DNA of 64,000 nucleotides from Azospirillaceae bacterium. Its GTDB lineage: Bacteria > Pseudomonadota > Alphaproteobacteria > Azospirillales > Azospirillaceae. Below are positions 63,738 through 64,000 of this stretch, in pieces (within the stretch, counting starts at the first letter, position 1; every line of letters starts with the position of its first letter). The notes beneath the pieces are model-generated. The model did not search any database. It was given only the letters and a program-made list of their open reading frames with translations, and had not been told where the DNA came from. The stretch covers positions 1-64,000 of the forward strand of contig JANQJV010000183.1 in the NCBI GenBank assembly GCA_028281465.1, written 5' to 3'. A program made the translations under genes and the position numbers.

Positions 63738-64000
63738 ATGTCGTCGGCGCACGCGTCGGCCTTGGGGTCGTTGGGTGGTGGAACGCAGGCCGGTGGCGTT
63801 CCGAACCGGCGCATCGTTCTGGTCTCGGGACTGTCCGGTGCTGGGCATTCGACCGCGCTTAAGGTGTTTGAGGACCGTGGCTTCGAGGCAGTGGACAACT
63901 TGAGATTATCGTTGGTTGCGGCCCTTGTGCAGCAGAGCGAAGCGTCGGCGCGGCCATTGGCGATCGGCATTGACAGCCGGACTCGGGATTTCTCGGCTGA
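63738..64000 (+). CDS. rapZ: RNase adapter RapZ, 5' part, cut by window end
   Basis: The first 87 codons of RapZ (YvcJ family). After a variable Gly/Ser-rich lead (MSSAHASALGSLGGGTQAGG) comes RRIVLVSGLSGAGHSTALKVFEDRGFEAVDNL, the family's P-loop and ED-x-GF-x3-DNL signature. In enteric bacteria RapZ presents the small RNA GlmZ to RNase E to tune GlmS; the alphaproteobacterial role is less clear. The P-loop Lys is replaced by His (GLSGAGHST). glmS lies at the other end of this window. The gene continues past 64000. Confidence 0.9.
   Translation, partial: MSSAHASALGSLGGGTQAGGVPNRRIVLVSGLSGAGHSTALKVFEDRGFEAVDNLRLSLVAALVQQSEASARPLAIGIDSRTRDFSA

Noticed and set aside
1-64000. tRNA, rRNA, CRISPR arrays, prophage or insertion sequences
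   Set aside because: No cloverleaf, rRNA signature, regularly spaced direct repeats with spacers, integrase or transposase was recognised by eye; short RNA genes could still be missed.

Overview
The window is GC-rich chromosomal DNA from a flagellated alphaproteobacterium, most likely a member of the Rhodospirillales or a close relative. The evidence is the gene content: a CtrA-inhibitor SciP homologue, the flagellar regulator FliX divergent from flgI, a DUF1465 gene beside rpmE, a short HprK next to RapZ, and a ChvG/ChvI two-component pair divergent from a gene pair that includes pckA. I saw no rRNA, tRNA, CRISPR array, integrase, transposase or phage gene. It reads as core genome that has been rearranged in places.

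Layout. 0.1-9.3 kb: glmS (-), pgsA and moaD (+), a 1348-residue CheB-CheR-PAS histidine kinase, and aspS. 9.4-16.3 kb: a HupE/UreJ-like membrane protein, a SPOR-domain envelope protein with a 14-unit pentapeptide repeat, uvrB, a small exported protein, and epmA (EF-P lysine ligase-like). 16.3-22.1 kb: acuI-type reductase, serC-type aminotransferase, ubiD-family decarboxylase, two small ORFs and an SDR. 22.1-33.7 kb is almost all on the minus strand: LysR and SDR with overlapping ends, uvrC, then a bacterial alpha-2-macroglobulin overlapping pbpC. 33.9-42.9 kb: a small ORF, efp, suhB, an OmpA-like protein, a cluster of palindromic repeats, a MotA/TolQ-like plus MotB-like pair that does not look like the flagellar stator, an ABC exporter, rpmE and DUF1465.

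43.2-54 kb is a flagellar basal-body and hook cluster: flgF-flgG-flgA-flgH, dksA (-), fliX (-), flgI-flgJ(N)-flgN-like, fliK-flgD, then sciP. Three of its transcription units carry a sigma-54 type promoter with correctly spaced GG and GC dinucleotides (43251, 48004, 50344). This fits FliX/FlbD-style class II control.

54.1-64 kb: a penicillin-acylase-family hydrolase, threonine ammonia-lyase with an ACT domain, pckA preceded by an FMN-binding HugZ-like gene, and chvI-chvG-hprK-rapZ, where rapZ runs off the end. This last block links envelope sensing, carbon-flow control through PEP carboxykinase and the HPr kinase/RapZ branch.

The most unusual signals are non-coding. Modular palindromic repeats recur at 132, 36631-36900 and 57981-58073. 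There are several 14-15 bp tandem repeats. A T-box-like GGGTGGTACCGCG motif lies in an AT-rich gap at 31.8 kb with no obvious gene to control. The MotA/MotB-like pair, with long coiled-coil extensions, is the best candidate for a poorly described protein system.
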